Assembly: GCA_015179025.1 (NCBI GenBank) | Contig: WHUX01000126.1 | Span: forward strand, 62,001-126,000 | Length of the DNA: 64,000 bases | Direction of reading: 5' to 3' | DNA from: Terfezia claveryi | Lineage: Eukaryota > Ascomycota > Pezizomycetes > Pezizales > Pezizaceae | Shown: piece by piece, positions 45,172 to 57,849 of the stretch | Layout of the letters: each line of letters starts with the position of its first letter | Position numbering within the stretch: position 1 is the stretch's first letter | Translations under genes and position numbers: made by a program | The notes under the pieces: generated by a model | The model's input: only the letters and a program-made list of their open reading frames with translations | The model's database searches: none | Told to the model about the DNA's origin: nothing

Positions 45172-46139
45172 GAGTATCTATAATATTATACTACTTATCT
45201 ATATTACCTTATAAATACTACCTTCGATATTAATATATCTATATTTAGAAGGCTATTTAGTACTGGCTCAAATAACTATATAGCCAATAATAACAATAAT
45301 AGTATTACTCAAGTCTAACAATAGGCTAAAGAATTTATTCAGTACTAATATTTATCCATTTAAAGTCCATTTCAAGTACTAGATATATAGAGACCCTATT
45401 AGATTAAACTACTAGTATCTATATTAATATTTTTATTAGAACCTATTATCTACTTAGTAGTACTATTAGTACTACTACCACTACCTCTTTTTTCAGGGTT
45501 TACTCAACTAGGACTATTATATAAAGGAAAACAACTATTATTTTACTGCTAAATACTAGCACTAGACTCCTCTATAATGATAAAGCTCCTTAAGTAGCTA
45601 GAAAAAGAAAAAGAAGCAACTTTATAAGAAGTCCATAAGCTTTAGGCTATTCAATAGCTAAATACTATATTTATCTAGTAAACAGCTACTGAGGTTTAGA
45701 ATACTAAAAATACTGCTACTACTAGATAAACTAAGTTATCTAATAATACTAATACTATACTTACTTAAATATAGGATTTAATCCTTAAAGGATAAGGCAC
45801 CTAAGCTAATGAATTTTATACTATTTACTATAATATTAGATAGCTAAGAAATCAAGCTGAACAATACTATCTTTATTATAACCAACAATTTATAGTAATA
45901 GAAAACTAATTCAATAGAATGAAGAATTGATTATCATAGCTAGAAGAACAAGTACTAGTATCACAGCCTATTCCACTTTATAAAGGCCTTATATAATAAT
46001 TAGAGTAAGTAGTAAGTAACCTACTTCTACTACTTCTACTAATAGTTCTATCTGCAGCTCTACTAAGAGATCTCATTCTACTATGACTACTAATACCATC
46101 TATATCTCCAATGCTACTAATACAGGTTGCAGGAAAAGT

Positions 46140-49100
46140 ACTACCTCTAAATAAATTTAAAGGAGACTAAACATATCTAGAAGGCTAAATCTTTTAAATA
46201 GATGATTATTTTTTTATCACCTTTACTTGAAATGAAGACTAGAAGTTGGTATATATTAGGTTATAAATAGACAGTAAAGTATTAGATTAGTGGAAGGTAA
46301 ATTAAGTTAAGTATTATATATAGAAGGAGATTAAAAAAGCCATAGAGCAATATTATAAAGATTATTACTAAGTAGATTAAGTATACTATGAACTAGTAGG
46401 ATTAAAAAAGATTGATTGTATTCTAGACTATTTAATAGAAATAAATAGACTTAATACCTAGGCCAAACTATCTAAAATATAGGTCATCAATATTATTATC
46501 TCCAACCTTCCTTATAAACTTTAAAAGTTAATAGCCTACTATAAAAGTTTCTATACCTTTTCTTAACAATAGAGATAAAAACTTATTGAGATAGATATTA
46601 TTACTACCGAATTCTAAAACTGCAACTGTTAGACTACTCCTACTTAACTAGTATCCAAAAAATAAACCTTTGAAGAACAAGTATAATCTTATAAAGAAAA
46701 ACCTACTACAACTACTAACCTACTAAAAGAGAATATCTTCTAAGTACTATCTTTAACAAATGATAACAAGAAGGAAGATATACTAACTATAGAAAAAGTA
46801 CTTATAAATACTAAGAATATAAGAGTCAAAGAACTACAAAAACTCCCCCTTTATTTAATGTCTCTACTATTCATACTACTAGTAAAGTACTAGTACCTAC
46901 TAATAAAAAAGTATGAATAGATAAAGAATAACTAAAGATTATAGAACTGAGCTCTAAAGAAGAAGAATCGGAAAAAGAATAAGAGGTATATTACCTTTTG
47001 TTAGATATAGTCCTAGATATTCTCTTCTCTTGATGATCTGAATTCTTATTATTAGGGAAAAAGTTGAAGTAGTAGTAGACTATGGAGCTAGTACTCTAAT
47101 TATTAGGAAAAGATTGGTAATTAAGTTAAAGATTTAGAAGAGAGCTCAGGAAGTTAAGGTTAGATAGAGAAATAGATCTCGAATTTCTAGAGGAAAATAT
47201 ATAGTTAATATTACATTTTATATATTCAATTCCTCTTCTTATTTCTTGGATAAGTTTAAGATAAATACTGAAGTTTTAGATATTAGGAAAAAAGATATTA
47301 TTTTAGGTTTATCTTAGCTAGAGAAAAATAGATTCTTGATAGATACTTAAGATAAGTACCTGAGGTAGGTTTCTATAGGTTTGATTATTCTATATTCTAT
47401 TAGATAGATTTCTACTATTTCTATTTTTAAAGTTAAGGAGCCACTAGAAGATAGTAAAATTGTACTTATAATTAATATAAGTGAATAATACTCTTATTAT
47501 ATATATTACTTTACTATAGAACAGGTAGCTAGACTCTCAAAATACAAAGCATATAACTATGAAATCTCTCTCTAAGACCTAAGTATAAAGATACTATTTG
47601 AGGCTATCTACAAGACTACATAAGAAAAAGATAAAGAACTTTAAAAATACCTTAATAAAAATCTTCCTACAACTAAAGTCTAATACTTACACTCTTCTAC
47701 CAGTACTTCTATCCTATTTGTTCAAAAGAAAGATAGATCCTGAAGATTGTGTATCAATTATTAAGTATTTAACTATCTTATAGTACTAAATAAATACCTA
47801 CTTCCTCTTATCTTAGAGTTATTCAATAAAACTTATTGAAGTAAATAGTTTACATGACTGAACCTCAAAAATAAGTATAATCTCATTAGAATTGCATTAA
47901 GAGATAAATAGAAGATAGCATTTAGGACAAAGAAGAAACTATTTGAGTATATGATAATACTATTTAGATTGACCAATACACCTACTATCTTTTAAAAGAT
48001 AATGGATACAATCTTTTAAAATATAGAAAGATGTATCTAATACTGAAATAATATATGCATCTATAGAGATAAGATAAAAGAAGAATATCAATAGATAGTT
48101 GAAAAAGTTCTTTAGTAATGCATCCAATATAAGTTAGTAGTTAACCTTATAAAGTTTGAATTCTATCTCTAAGAGACCTTATTCCTTAATTATATCATTA
48201 ATAGTCAATATGTCTAAATAGACCTTTCCAAGTTTAATACTATATTCAAGTAATCTATTCCTACCAAAAAGAAGGAGGTTCAAGTATTCTTAGGCTTTAC
48301 TAATTACTATTATCAATTTATTGCTAATTATAGTAAGAAAGTATATCTATTAATTAACTTAATGAAAGATATTTCTTTTAGTTGAAGATATAAACAATAG
48401 CAAACCTTTGATAACCTTCAAACAAGATTTCTCACTACACTCATCTTCATATAGTTTGATAGATAACTTAAAACTATTATAGAGACTAATACTAGTAACT
48501 AAGCCATTATTAGTATTCTCTTTTAATACTATATTATTAATAGAGGAAAGCAGCTTCACCCCATTAAATACCATAAAAAAACCCTTTCCAAGGCTCAATA
48601 CAACTAGCTTATCTAAAATAAAGAATTGTTTACAATTATTGATTGCTTTTAAAAGTAGTGAGATTAGTTGGTAAATGTTCTACTAAATGTCTATACTGAC
48701 TACTAAAGGTTACAATATTTCAATACTAAGTAGAAGCTTAACTCTTATAAAGCTAGCTAGTACCTCCACATATCTAAATTCATGTACGATATTTACTATA
48801 GACCTAGTTTAAAGATAGGTAAGCTAGATAGGCTGTCTAGATATTCAGAAGAAGAAAAATCTAGTATAAATACTAGATTTTTCAAACATAAACAACTAAT
48901 AGTATTTAGGAAAGAGAATGAAGAGGAAGCCAAAGATATTGAAGTACAAAAAATAGATATGATAGAATAGCAAAAAAAGGATGAATTATAGGTAGTACTC
49001 CCCAAATTCAAGTTAGAAGTGTTAAGGTAATACTATAATAGTTAAGTGGCAAAATATTAGGGAAGACATCATAATCAAGAGCTAGTATCAAGGAACTTTA

Positions 49101-50280
49101 TATAGGATTAGTAGTAGAAAGATATTGTGAACTATATGGCAGGATGTACTAAATATCAAAAAGCAAAGGCAAATAGGTATAGCAGGTAAATAAAGTTAGT
49201 ACTAATACCAACTGAAGAATAACTATTTAAGAAAATTATTATAGACTTTATGAGTGAGCTATTAAAGTTAGAAGATTTTAATATAATACTTATTATTATA
49301 GACCAGTTTACAAAAGTACAATACTATATTCTAGCAAAGACTATATAAACAGTATCTGATATTCCTAATACCTATATTAATAAGATATGGAGACTCTATA
49401 GCCTTTCTTAATATATTACCTCTAATTATAGTCTACAATTCACTCTCAGATTCCTTAAAGAGCTTAACCAAAAGCTTAATATAACCCTCTACCTCTCTAT
49501 TACCTATCATTTTTAGACCAATAGACTTGCTAAATAAGCAGTTCAAATACTTAAGCAGTACCTCTGCATCTACTATTATGATAGGCAAGCTCATTAGAAA
49601 TGATAGCTATCCTTAACTAAGTTTGCTTAAAATACTGCCACCTACTCTACTTACAAGTACTCTTCTTACCAAAGTCTATATAGCTTTAACTCTTATACTA
49701 TCTACCTTTCTGAAGACTATAAATTCTACTCTCTTGCTACAAAAGAATAGCTAGACCAAATGACAACCATACATAACTAAATTCATAATATCCTTAAGTA
49801 AATCAATCACAAGAGAAGTACCATCTATTTCCAAAAATCATACAGGTTTACTATCAAAGACTGTGTATTAGTTAACTACTGAAATCTATAAAAATAAGTA
49901 GGGAACAACTATTCTCTTACTAGTAAGTAAATTAGACTTCATAAGGTTACTGAGGCTATTAGTTTATATGTATATAGGCTCAAAGTTCTATAAGATATAT
50001 ATTAGTATAATGTTATTCATATTACCTTTTTTAAGCCATTCAGATAATGAGATAAGCTACAAGATATAGATAAAGATGAATTGAATATCTTTAAAGTTGA
50101 ATTTATTATGGACTCCTATGAAAATAGAGGAGCAGTCAAGTATAAGATATATTAAATAGGATATAAAAAGTTTGAAGACACTTTAAAAACTTTTAACAAG
50201 TTAGACAATTGCTTAGAAGAGCTTAAGAAATATCAAAAGAAGTTCCTCAATAAGCTATATAATAAAAGAGATGCATAAGG
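46140..50280 (+). pseudogene. Gypsy-C gag-pol remains
   Basis: Polyprotein fragments can be read between stops: a gag region near 46150-46680; a protease with VVDYGASTLIIRK near 47068 (normally DSGAS); reverse transcriptase parts FRLTNTPT (near 47970) and VFLGFTNYYYQFIANYSKK (near 48281); an RNase H region to about 48800; integrase with YMAGCTKCQKAKANRYS (near 49134), IIIDFMSELL and FTKVQYYI; and a chromodomain-like C-terminus near 50095-50280 (MDSYENRGAVKYKIY, YNKRDA end). Chromodomains direct insertion to heterochromatin in this group. Dozens of stops leave no function. Confidence 0.75.
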
Positions 50281-50574
50281 TTTAGACCTATATTAAGTTA
50301 ATTTATAAATGAAGATATAATACCTTTTACTCTCCTACTCGTTACCTTTTTCCTGTAGGTTATTTAGGAAGAGGTTTAGTTTTTAATAGCTATAGTATGT
50401 ATATATAGGTATACTAGTCTTATAGTACCTTATACTATAGGAAAAAAGGTATCTTACTAAGAATGATATTATATCTACTACTATAGTTATCTTAGCTACT
50501 ATTAACACTTGTCTTTTTCTAGGTCAGAAAGACTTGTATTCAGCTAAAGATAGCTACCTTACAATTGGGAGTAA

Positions 50575-51173
50575 TATTAAGGTTTAGGTAAGGGATCTAT
50601 CTTTTCGAGGGCTAATAATAATACTCTACTATAATTCTAACTGATATAGCCTAATTAACTATATAGATAGTATAGTATAGATAGAGAGATTAGTATATTG
50701 AAGTATGTAGCTTCTAACATTAGATCTTATATATATATTTCTCTTCTTATATCTATTATATTCTATTTTGTATATTATTTATGTATCATTATTGGATGTA
50801 TTTAAGTTAGCTTTTATATATTAGTTTGACTATAAAATGTTATAGTTTAGGCTACCTAATTAATATATATCAGACTATAGTATTCCTAATTAAGAAGCAT
50901 TTTCCTAATTAAGTAATAACCTGATATCAATACTACTAAGCTATTATAGGAAGTACTGTCTAAATTTAATTACTTGTTATTAGATCTAAACTTCTATATA
51001 ATCTACTACTTATATATTGTTAATACAATAAGACTTAAGAGGTATTCTAAGTCTCATATAGCTTTACTTATATTAAGTCTACTTTATACCCGAGTTGTTA
51101 ATATATTTATACTTGTAGTTATTACTAACAACCTCTTTATACCTTTTTGCTAACTAGTATACTTGTAGTTATA
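50575..51173 (+). repeat. 3' LTR of Gypsy-C
   Basis: Same length as the 5' LTR. An AC-AATTGGGAG stretch just upstream is a weak candidate for the polypurine tract. Confidence 0.85.
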
Positions 51174-51506
51174 GCCTCCTTATAATATATAGTTTAAGGG
51201 AAAGATTAAATATATATATAGAGAAAAAAACATAAAACCTTTTAAGTATAGAGTTCTTTACTTCTATATATACTTTATATTATAATACTATATTCTAATT
51301 CTTTTAGATTATAAGTTTAGTATTTATTTTACTTGCACTTGACTATTTTAGCTTATAATTTTTATTTTTTTTATTTTTTCTTTTTTATCTAAAGATAGTT
51401 AAAATAGAAAATAAGGATATAATTATTATAAAACCCAACTTTATAAACTATTAAAAATGGAAGATAGATATATATATAATTTTAGTTATAAAGTATCTAT
51501 AGGTAT
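51174..51506. other. AT-rich flank between Gypsy-C and Gypsy-D
   Basis: A TA/T-rich stretch with long T-runs near 51359-51395. Composition changes sharply at about 51507, where the Gypsy-D LTR begins. Confidence 0.5.
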
Positions 51507-52129
51507 TGTAATATGGGCTCTAGGGAACAAGACAAAAAGAGGTATACTGGGGCAAGAGTAGGGCTAGGGCAATATATACGTAGAAATGTTATATATATGA
51601 CTAAAGGAAGGCTAGGACAGGGAGTAAAAGCAAGAGGCAAAGGAGGTAGAAGGCAAGGGGTATAAAATATATGGAGGCAGTTGCTATGTATGTCAGAGGA
51701 GGGCAGCTGTACTATAGAGTTATTTACAAAACAAGGCAGGACAAGGGGGTATATAAGGGGGTACACCTTTATGGAGAGAGGCAAAATCTGTATTAGGATA
51801 TAAGATATTAGATAGGGATCTAACGATAGTATAAGAGACAGAGACTATATATACATAATTCCAGGCCAAGGCAATAGAAGGAATAAGCTTTCCAAGATCT
51901 CTATCTCAGAAGCTAAGCAAGGTAACAATAACCTATTACCTATAATCACAGGTGATGACAAAGGCAATAATGGCAATAACCTATCACTTGTATCACAGGA
52001 GATGCCGAGGGCAACAATAAGGATAACCTATTACATGTAATTGCAGGTGATGACAAAGGCAACAATAGTAATAACCTATTACTTGAGTTACAGGTAATAC
52101 TGAAAGCAACTGAACATACAGTTATGACA
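51507..52129 (-). repeat. 3' LTR of Gypsy-D
   Basis: 623 bp. On the minus strand it starts TGTCATAAC after a purine tract (CCTATAGAGGGAATAG) and ends ...ATATTACA. It has the same TATTGTTGCC/ATCACCTG repeats as the Gypsy-A LTRs, with many transitions. Confidence 0.8.
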
Positions 52130-53235
52130 CTATTCCCTCTATAGGCTAGAGCTCTAGTGACTACAAGGCCTGGGTATAACAACTAGCAAAATCAATACAG
52201 GAAACAATAATAAAAGTAAAGATAAAGACCTAAACTCCAAACAACGAGAAGAATGAGAATAGGATAGGCTCTACTACATGCCTCTCAAAAGGCACAACAT
52301 CATTCTATTGGGTGATACTTTCTTGAGTATTACTGGTAGAACAGAGTGACCAAATCCTGTGTATTCTCCAAGTCCTCTATAGGTTGCCAAGTAGCCTCCT
52401 TGTTCCCTAACCATTTAACCTTATATTGCAGATAACTATACCTCTTCCTTAAGTCTAATACCTCTTTGACCTCCCACTCCTCTTTACTCTCGACCACTAC
52501 AGGAGGAGGGGGGGAATGCTTCTATCCTAAGAGAGAGTCATCTACTGCAGGCTCAACTTCTAATACATAGACAACTGGGTAGTGTTTAATATTTTTAAGG
52601 AACTTCAGTTGGTAAGTATAAGTGCCTACAGTAGCCAGTACCTCAAATAAACCTAGGAACTTATAGTTGAGCTTGTGAGATAGCCATTCTGTCTGGAAGT
52701 GCCAGCTGCAAAGCTACACCTTGTCTCCTAGCTGGTATTTGGAGACTTATAGCCATGCTCTATTGGTATACTTAGCCTGCCTGGCTTGTGCATATCCTAG
52801 CTCGGCTTTTAGAGTATAATAGAGTTCAGCAATTTCAACTGCAAACTCCTTAACTGGGGGGTGGACTTTTTGCAGGGACACTAAAGTATCTACAAACCAG
52901 GGGTACCAACTATAGTTAGCTAGGAAAGGCAAGGTTTTGCAGGATTCTGAGAACTAGTTGTTCATAGCAAACTTGCAGATAGCTAGTAATGAAACTTAGT
53001 TATCCTACTGGTAATTGATAAAGGCGTGTAGATATTGCTCCATAATAGTATTCATCCTCTTCAATTAGCTATCTATCTAGGGGTAATATATTGTTGACAA
53101 ATACACTCTAATCTCTAGAAGCTCGCAAAAGGCTTTCCAAAAGTCTGAGGTGAAATAAGGGCTCCTGTCAGACATAATAGATTCAGAGAGCCTGTGATAC
53201 TAGAATATATTGTTGAGGTAGAGGTTGGCCAGCTC
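52130..53235 (-). pseudogene. Gypsy-D integrase C-terminus and chromodomain
   Basis: On the minus strand: STNYW/PFLANYSWYPWFVDTL (about 52932), AVEIAELYYTLKAELGYAQA, ARQAKYTNRAWL, the QL..WHFQTEWLSHKL segment, and then a well-kept chromodomain near 52500-52330 (YLQYKVKWLGNKEATWQPIE). Stops break it up. The 5' continuation is at 62517-63234. Confidence 0.75.
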
Positions 53236-53881
53236 TGTCACAACCATGTTCTTAGTCTTGATTTGACACTCGAACAGGCTTGTTCGGGTGTCGTTGATGG
53301 GTTATTGTTATTGTTGCCCTCGGTATCACCTGCGACGCAGGTGATGGGTTCTTGTTATTGTTGCCCTTAGCATTATCTGCGACGCAGGTAATGGGTTATT
53401 GACATTGTTGCCTTTATCATCACCTGCTATCGCAGGTGATGGGTTACCATTACCTTGCTTGGCTTCCAAGATAAGGGATCTTGGGAAGCTTATTCCTTCC
53501 ATTGCCCTAGCCCGGAATTAGGTATATATAGCCCCTGTCCCTTGTACTATTATTGGATCCCTATCCAACATCTTGTATATCCAATACAGGGCCTTGCTTC
53601 TCTCCACGTTGGTGCATCTCCCTTGTACACCTCCTTGTCTCGCCTCGACTCTGCAGCCCTGCTGCCTACCCCATGAACCTCCTGTCCTTGCCTTGCCTTG
53701 CCTTGTCTCTGCAGCCCTGCTGCCTCCTACTACTCCCGTGTGCCTCTTTCGCCCTCACCCTTGCCCTCATCCTAGCCTTTCCCCTCGTCATACATGTAGT
53801 GTTCCCACGTATGTGTTACCCTAGCCTTGCCCTTGCCCCAGCGTACCCCTTGGTTACCTTGTCCCCAGAGCCGTCGTTACA
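53236..53881 (+). repeat. 5' LTR of Gypsy-A
   Basis: 646 bp, TGTCACAACC...GTTACA. U3 holds one palindromic CGAACAGGCTTGTTCG unit and three tandem units of about 47 bp with the hairpin ATCACCTGCGACGCAGGTGAT. It lacks about 76 bp of extra palindromic units that the 3' LTR has. Confidence 0.9.
53523..53530 (+). promoter_or_regulatory. TATA box of the Gypsy-A 5' LTR
   Basis: TATATATA within GGTATATATAGCCCC, downstream of the palindromic U3 repeats; the matching site in the 3' LTR is 62153-62160. Likely start region of element transcription. Confidence 0.55.
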
Positions 53882-55068
53882 CTATGTTGGATCCTTTGGA
53901 CCAACTGGCACACAGTCATGTTAGGAGCAGCTCTCCCACTACCCGCCGTCAGATTCCAGACCTAGAGAAGCTCCCCTATACCCTTAGATTGGAATGAATT
54001 GAATGCTTATCGTCGAGAGGTTATCGACATTTTTAAGGCCATGGATGCCATCGAGGCCGAACTCAGTAATAGCTTGGCCATAGCCAAATGAAAACTGAGA
54101 TCCGCCAATGAAGATCTCACAGTACTCCAAAACGACCTTGACAATGCCACTATTGCTCTAGCCAATGAGCAAACTACAATCCAGACCCTCAACCGCGCTT
54201 TGGCCGCTATGTCGGCAACCCCACCCTCCATACTAACTGCCAAAACTGAAAGTATTCCAACCCCGCCCAAATTCAATGGGGATAGGGCTCACCTCCAAGC
54301 CTGGAAGAACTCAGTAAACCTCAAACTCAATGGGGACTCAGCCAGATTCCCATCTGAGTAACACCGATTGGCTCATGTCTTTGCCCTGCTGGAGGATAAG
54401 GCAGTAGGTCAAATCCAGCCGGCTATATGTCCTTGAGACTGGGATTAAGCTGGATAGCATTCCGGCACTCTTCGCTATTCTGGACAGGGCTTTTGGGGAC
54501 CCCGATGCCGTGGGCACGGCTAGCCGAGCCCTCCGAGCCCTGAAACAACATAATTCGGATCTGTCCACATATGTGGCAGAATTCTCCAGGCTGGCAGCAG
54601 AAGTATTGTGGAATGACCAGTCAAAGCTCGAGCAGTTCTAGGAGGGACTGAATGATGAGCTTCAATAAGCCATGGTCACCCTCCCAGAGACCAAGAGTCT
54701 CGACGAATTAATTGACCAGGTATCCAGGGTGGAACAACAGATGGCTAGGTTGAGATACCGCCCTACCTTCCGCCCTGCTACCCGCTCACCTCAGCAACCA
54801 CCGCAACAGCACCAGCAACAGCAACCAACCCCCAAACCTGCCCAAGTTCCAGCCTCGGCTAACAAATCTGCACACCCATCATTGGTTGCTGGAGGGACCA
54901 CCCCTATGGATCTCTCGTCTGGCAGACCCCTCCTCACCCAGGAGGAAAGGGACTGCCGCCGCACTAATGGTTTGTGCATTGCGTGCGGAAAGGGGGACCA
55001 CTTCATTGCGGCATGTCCCCTTCGCAACAACCGCTCCCTGGCCGCCCACGCCATATCCGAATCACGGA
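53882..55068 (+). pseudogene. Gypsy-A gag
   Basis: Particle protein with a retrotransposon gag domain (LSTYVAEFSRLAAEVLWNDQ near 54557-54616), a Gln-rich linker (54790-54835), and a CCHC zinc knuckle CIACGKGDHFIAAC (54976-55017) that binds RNA. The N-terminal part (to 54290) is coiled and Ala-rich. A few stops (for example TGA near 54090, TAG near 54641) inactivate it. It is cut by the foldback insertion at SES, shortly after the knuckle. Gypsy-B at 11584 carries a homologous gag. Confidence 0.85.
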
Positions 55069-55614
55069 TAGTGTGCGCCACGGGGCGAGTAAAACTCGCC
55101 TCGCTCGCCAAGACTCGCCTCGGCGAGCGAGTTTTCGTCTCCTCCACAACTCGCCGAGTCGGCTTTTTCCAACCTCAACTCGACTCGCGATTAATCGGTG
55201 ATCTACAGATTACTCGCCAAGATTCAAGGCTAGCCTGCTTTATACTGGGGCCTCTGCCCCAGGCGCGGTATACGTCACGGCGCCTTAGGTATATGGTTGC
55301 ACGCGCGCGGGTGGGACCTTGGGTTTCTACGAAGAGAAGCGTCTTTACCCTCCCTACAACTGAGGCCAGCTACGTGGAATGAAGTGAACCAATGATCCAG
55401 GACGCATGCACGCATAAGTATAATAAATGTCTATAGTATTTCTAAATGTTTATGTACATGGGAGCTAATGCCACAAGAGACAGAAATATAATTAAACGGA
55501 CCTGTCCAACCTTGCCATGTGCCTAGCGAACTCGAGGCCAAGAGCCTGGCCCCTACGTTGGTCTGCGAACGAAAGTGGTAGGAGTACAGCTTAGACTAGG
55601 CTGGTGCAGAGATA

Positions 55615-55893
55615 TGGCAAAGGGGACGGCGGAGGCATGGCAAGCTGGACGGCGGAGGCATGGCAAGCTGGACGGCGGAGGCATGGCAAGCTGGACGACG
55701 GAGGTAAGGCAAGCTGGACGATGGAGGGATGGCAAGCTGGACGGCGGAGGCATGGCAAGCTGGACGGCGGAGATATGGCAAAGGGGACGGCGGAGGGGAG
55801 GCAAGCTGGACGGCGGAGGGGAGGCAAGCTGGACGGCGGAGGCATGGCAAGCTGGACGGCGGAGGCATGGCAAGCTGGACGGCGGAGGGAAGG
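55615..55893. repeat. 23-bp GC-rich minisatellite, left arm
   Basis: About 12 units of GACGGCGGAGGCATGGCAAG plus CTG. With a 23-bp unit all three frames on both strands stay open and repeat every 23 residues, so the long open frames here are not genes. Confidence 0.9.
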
Positions 55894-56339
55894 CAATGCT
55901 CTCATCCAGATTGCAGGCAGTTCATGACTTGTGTTATTGATGAAAATTCCAGATGCTGGGGACGGAGAGCTCACTTGAAAGTTGTGCCTCGTGTGCCAGC
56001 GGTAGCTGCTGTACAGACTGTAATTTGGGGTGGCAGGCAGGGAGTTTAGGGGGGCGCTAGTCGACGCAACGGGTATGATCAACCCCGCTTGGCAGCTGGC
56101 TCGGGTATGCCAGCCTAGACTGGCATACTGCTAACGTTGCGCTATGCCTGTGCAGGCAACAGTCTCATTCGGCTGAACAAAGTACAATACCTACGTCTTT
56201 GCGTGGTTGAGATGTTGCAGCCATAATATATGTCCTTGTCGATATATTGGCCACCTGATATATATATGGAATTCATGTCTTTGCGCCCTATATATATATA
56301 TGATGTCCTAGCATATATCTAAGCCTCGAAGGCATGAAT

Positions 56340-56490
56340 TCCATGCATATATGTATATAGGCCGCGAAGGTATGAATTCCAAAGCAAATATATAGCCAGC
56401 GAAGGCATGAATTCCCAAGCAAATATATAGCCAGCGAAGGCATGAATTCCCAAGCAAATATATAGGCCGTGAAGACATGAATTCCATATA
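56340..56490. repeat. Central 35-bp minisatellite of the hAT-like foldback
   Basis: Four units close to AGCCAGCGAAGGCATGAATT plus CCCAAGCAAATATAT. They sit exactly at the symmetry centre and resemble the centres of E1 and E2. Confidence 0.85.
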
Positions 56491-56858
56491 TATATCAGGT
56501 GGCCAATATATCGACAAGGACATATATTATGGCTGCAACATCTCAACCACGCAAAGACGTAGGTATTGTACATTGTTCAGCCGAATGAGACTGTTGCCTG
56601 CACAGGCATAGCGCAACGTTAGCAGTATGCCAGTCTAGGCTGGCATACCCGAGCCAGCTGCCAAGCGGGGTTGATCATACCCGTTGCGTCGACTAGCGCC
56701 CCCCTAAACTCCCTGCCTGCCACCCCAAATTACAGTCTGTACAGCAGCTACCGCTGGCACACGAGGCACAACTTTCAAGTGAGCTCTCCGTCCCCAGCAT
56801 CTGGAATTTTCATCAATAACACAAGTCATGAACTGCCTGCAATCTGGATGAGAGCATT

Positions 56859-57305
56859 GCCTTCCCTCCGCCGTCCAGCTTGCCATGCCTCCGCCGTCCA
56901 GCTTGCCATGCCTCCGCCGTCCAGCTTGCCTCCCCTCCGCCGTCCAGCTTGCCTCCCCTCCGCCGTCCAGCTTGCCTCCCCTCCGCCGTCCCCTTTGCCA
57001 TATCTCCGCCGTCCAGCTTGCCATGCCTCCGCCGTCCAGCTTGCCATCCCTCCATCGTCCAGCTTGCCCTTGCCATGCCTCCGCCGTCCAGCTTGCCATG
57101 CCTCCGCCGTCCAGCTTGCCTCCCCTCCGCCGTCCCCTTTGCCATATCTCCGCCGTCCAGCTTGCCATGCCTCCGCCGTCCAGCTTGCCATCCCTCCATC
57201 GTCCAGCTTGCCTTACCTCCGTCGTCCAGCTTGCCATGCCTCCGCCGTCCAGCTTGCCATGCCTCCGCCGTCCAGCTTGCCATGCCTCCGCCGTCCCCTT
57301 TGCCA
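56859..57305. repeat. 23-bp GC-rich minisatellite, right arm
   Basis: Reverse of the left array but longer, about 19 units. Blocks of about 150 bp with the TATCTCCGCCGTCC variant are duplicated, which accounts for the length difference between the arms. Confidence 0.9.
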
Positions 57306-57849
57306 TATCTCTGCACCAGCCTAGTCTAAGCTGTACTCCTACCACTTTCGTTCGCAGACCAACGTAGGGGCCAGGCTCTTGGCCTCGAGTTCGCTAGGCA
57401 CATGGCAAGGTTGGACAGGTCCGTTTAATTATATTTCTGTCTCTTGTGGCATTAGCTCCCATGTACATAAACATTTAGAAATACTATAGACATTTATTAT
57501 ACTTATGCGTGCATGCGTCCTGGATCATTGGTTCACTTCATTCCACGTAGCTGGCCTCAGTTGTAGGGAAGGTAAAGACGCTTCTCTTCGCTTCTCTTCG
57601 TAGAAACCCAAGGTCCCCAGATGAAGTCAGTCGCGTGCGCCGTGGCGTATACCGCGCCTGGGGCAGGGGCACCAGTATAAAACAGGCTAGCCTTGAATCT
57701 TGGCGAGTAATCTGTAGATCACCGATTAATCGGTGAAGTGGTCCGAGGCGAGTTATAGTAGGCAGAGACCGAGGCGAGTCGATAGCCGAACGAGTTGTCA
57801 GGGTGAGAAACTCGGACCGACTCGCCCCGTGGCGCACACTAATCACGGA

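Larger units (their letters stand above)
44573..51173 (+). mobile_element. Gypsy-C: complete but heavily RIP-mutated Ty3/gypsy chromodomain element
   Basis: Two direct LTRs of 599 bp each (44573-45171, 50575-51173) enclose a 5.4-kb internal region in gag-pro-RT-RNaseH-IN-chromodomain order. LTR ends read TATTAAGG...GTTATA, as TG...CA would look after C-to-T and G-to-A change. The element is extremely AT-rich and full of TAG/TAA stops. The 5-bp flanks (TATAG left, GCCTC right) do not match, so the duplication is lost or one flank was replaced. Confidence 0.85.
55069..57841. mobile_element. hAT-like giant foldback element in Gypsy-A
   Basis: A 2773-bp insertion with ends TAGTGTGCGCCACGGGGCGA inverted at both sides and a perfect 8-bp target duplication ATCACGGA (55061-55068, 57842-57849), the duplication size of hAT transposons. 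Almost the whole element is one palindrome: left arm 55069-56285, right arm 56475-57841, with a short 35-bp-unit minisatellite in the middle. The outer 300 bp differ more between arms and contain many ACTCGCC/GGCGAGT motifs; the inner arms are nearly identical. A GC-rich 23-bp minisatellite lies in each arm. No transposase is encoded. A Mutator-type element would need a 9-bp duplication, so hAT fits better. Confidence 0.85.

Noticed and set aside
55553..57367. Long overlapping open frames on both strands, up to 217 codons, Pro/Leu or Gly/Trp-rich
   Set aside because: They translate the 23-bp minisatellite in all frames; the mirror-image frames of the two foldback arms are identical.
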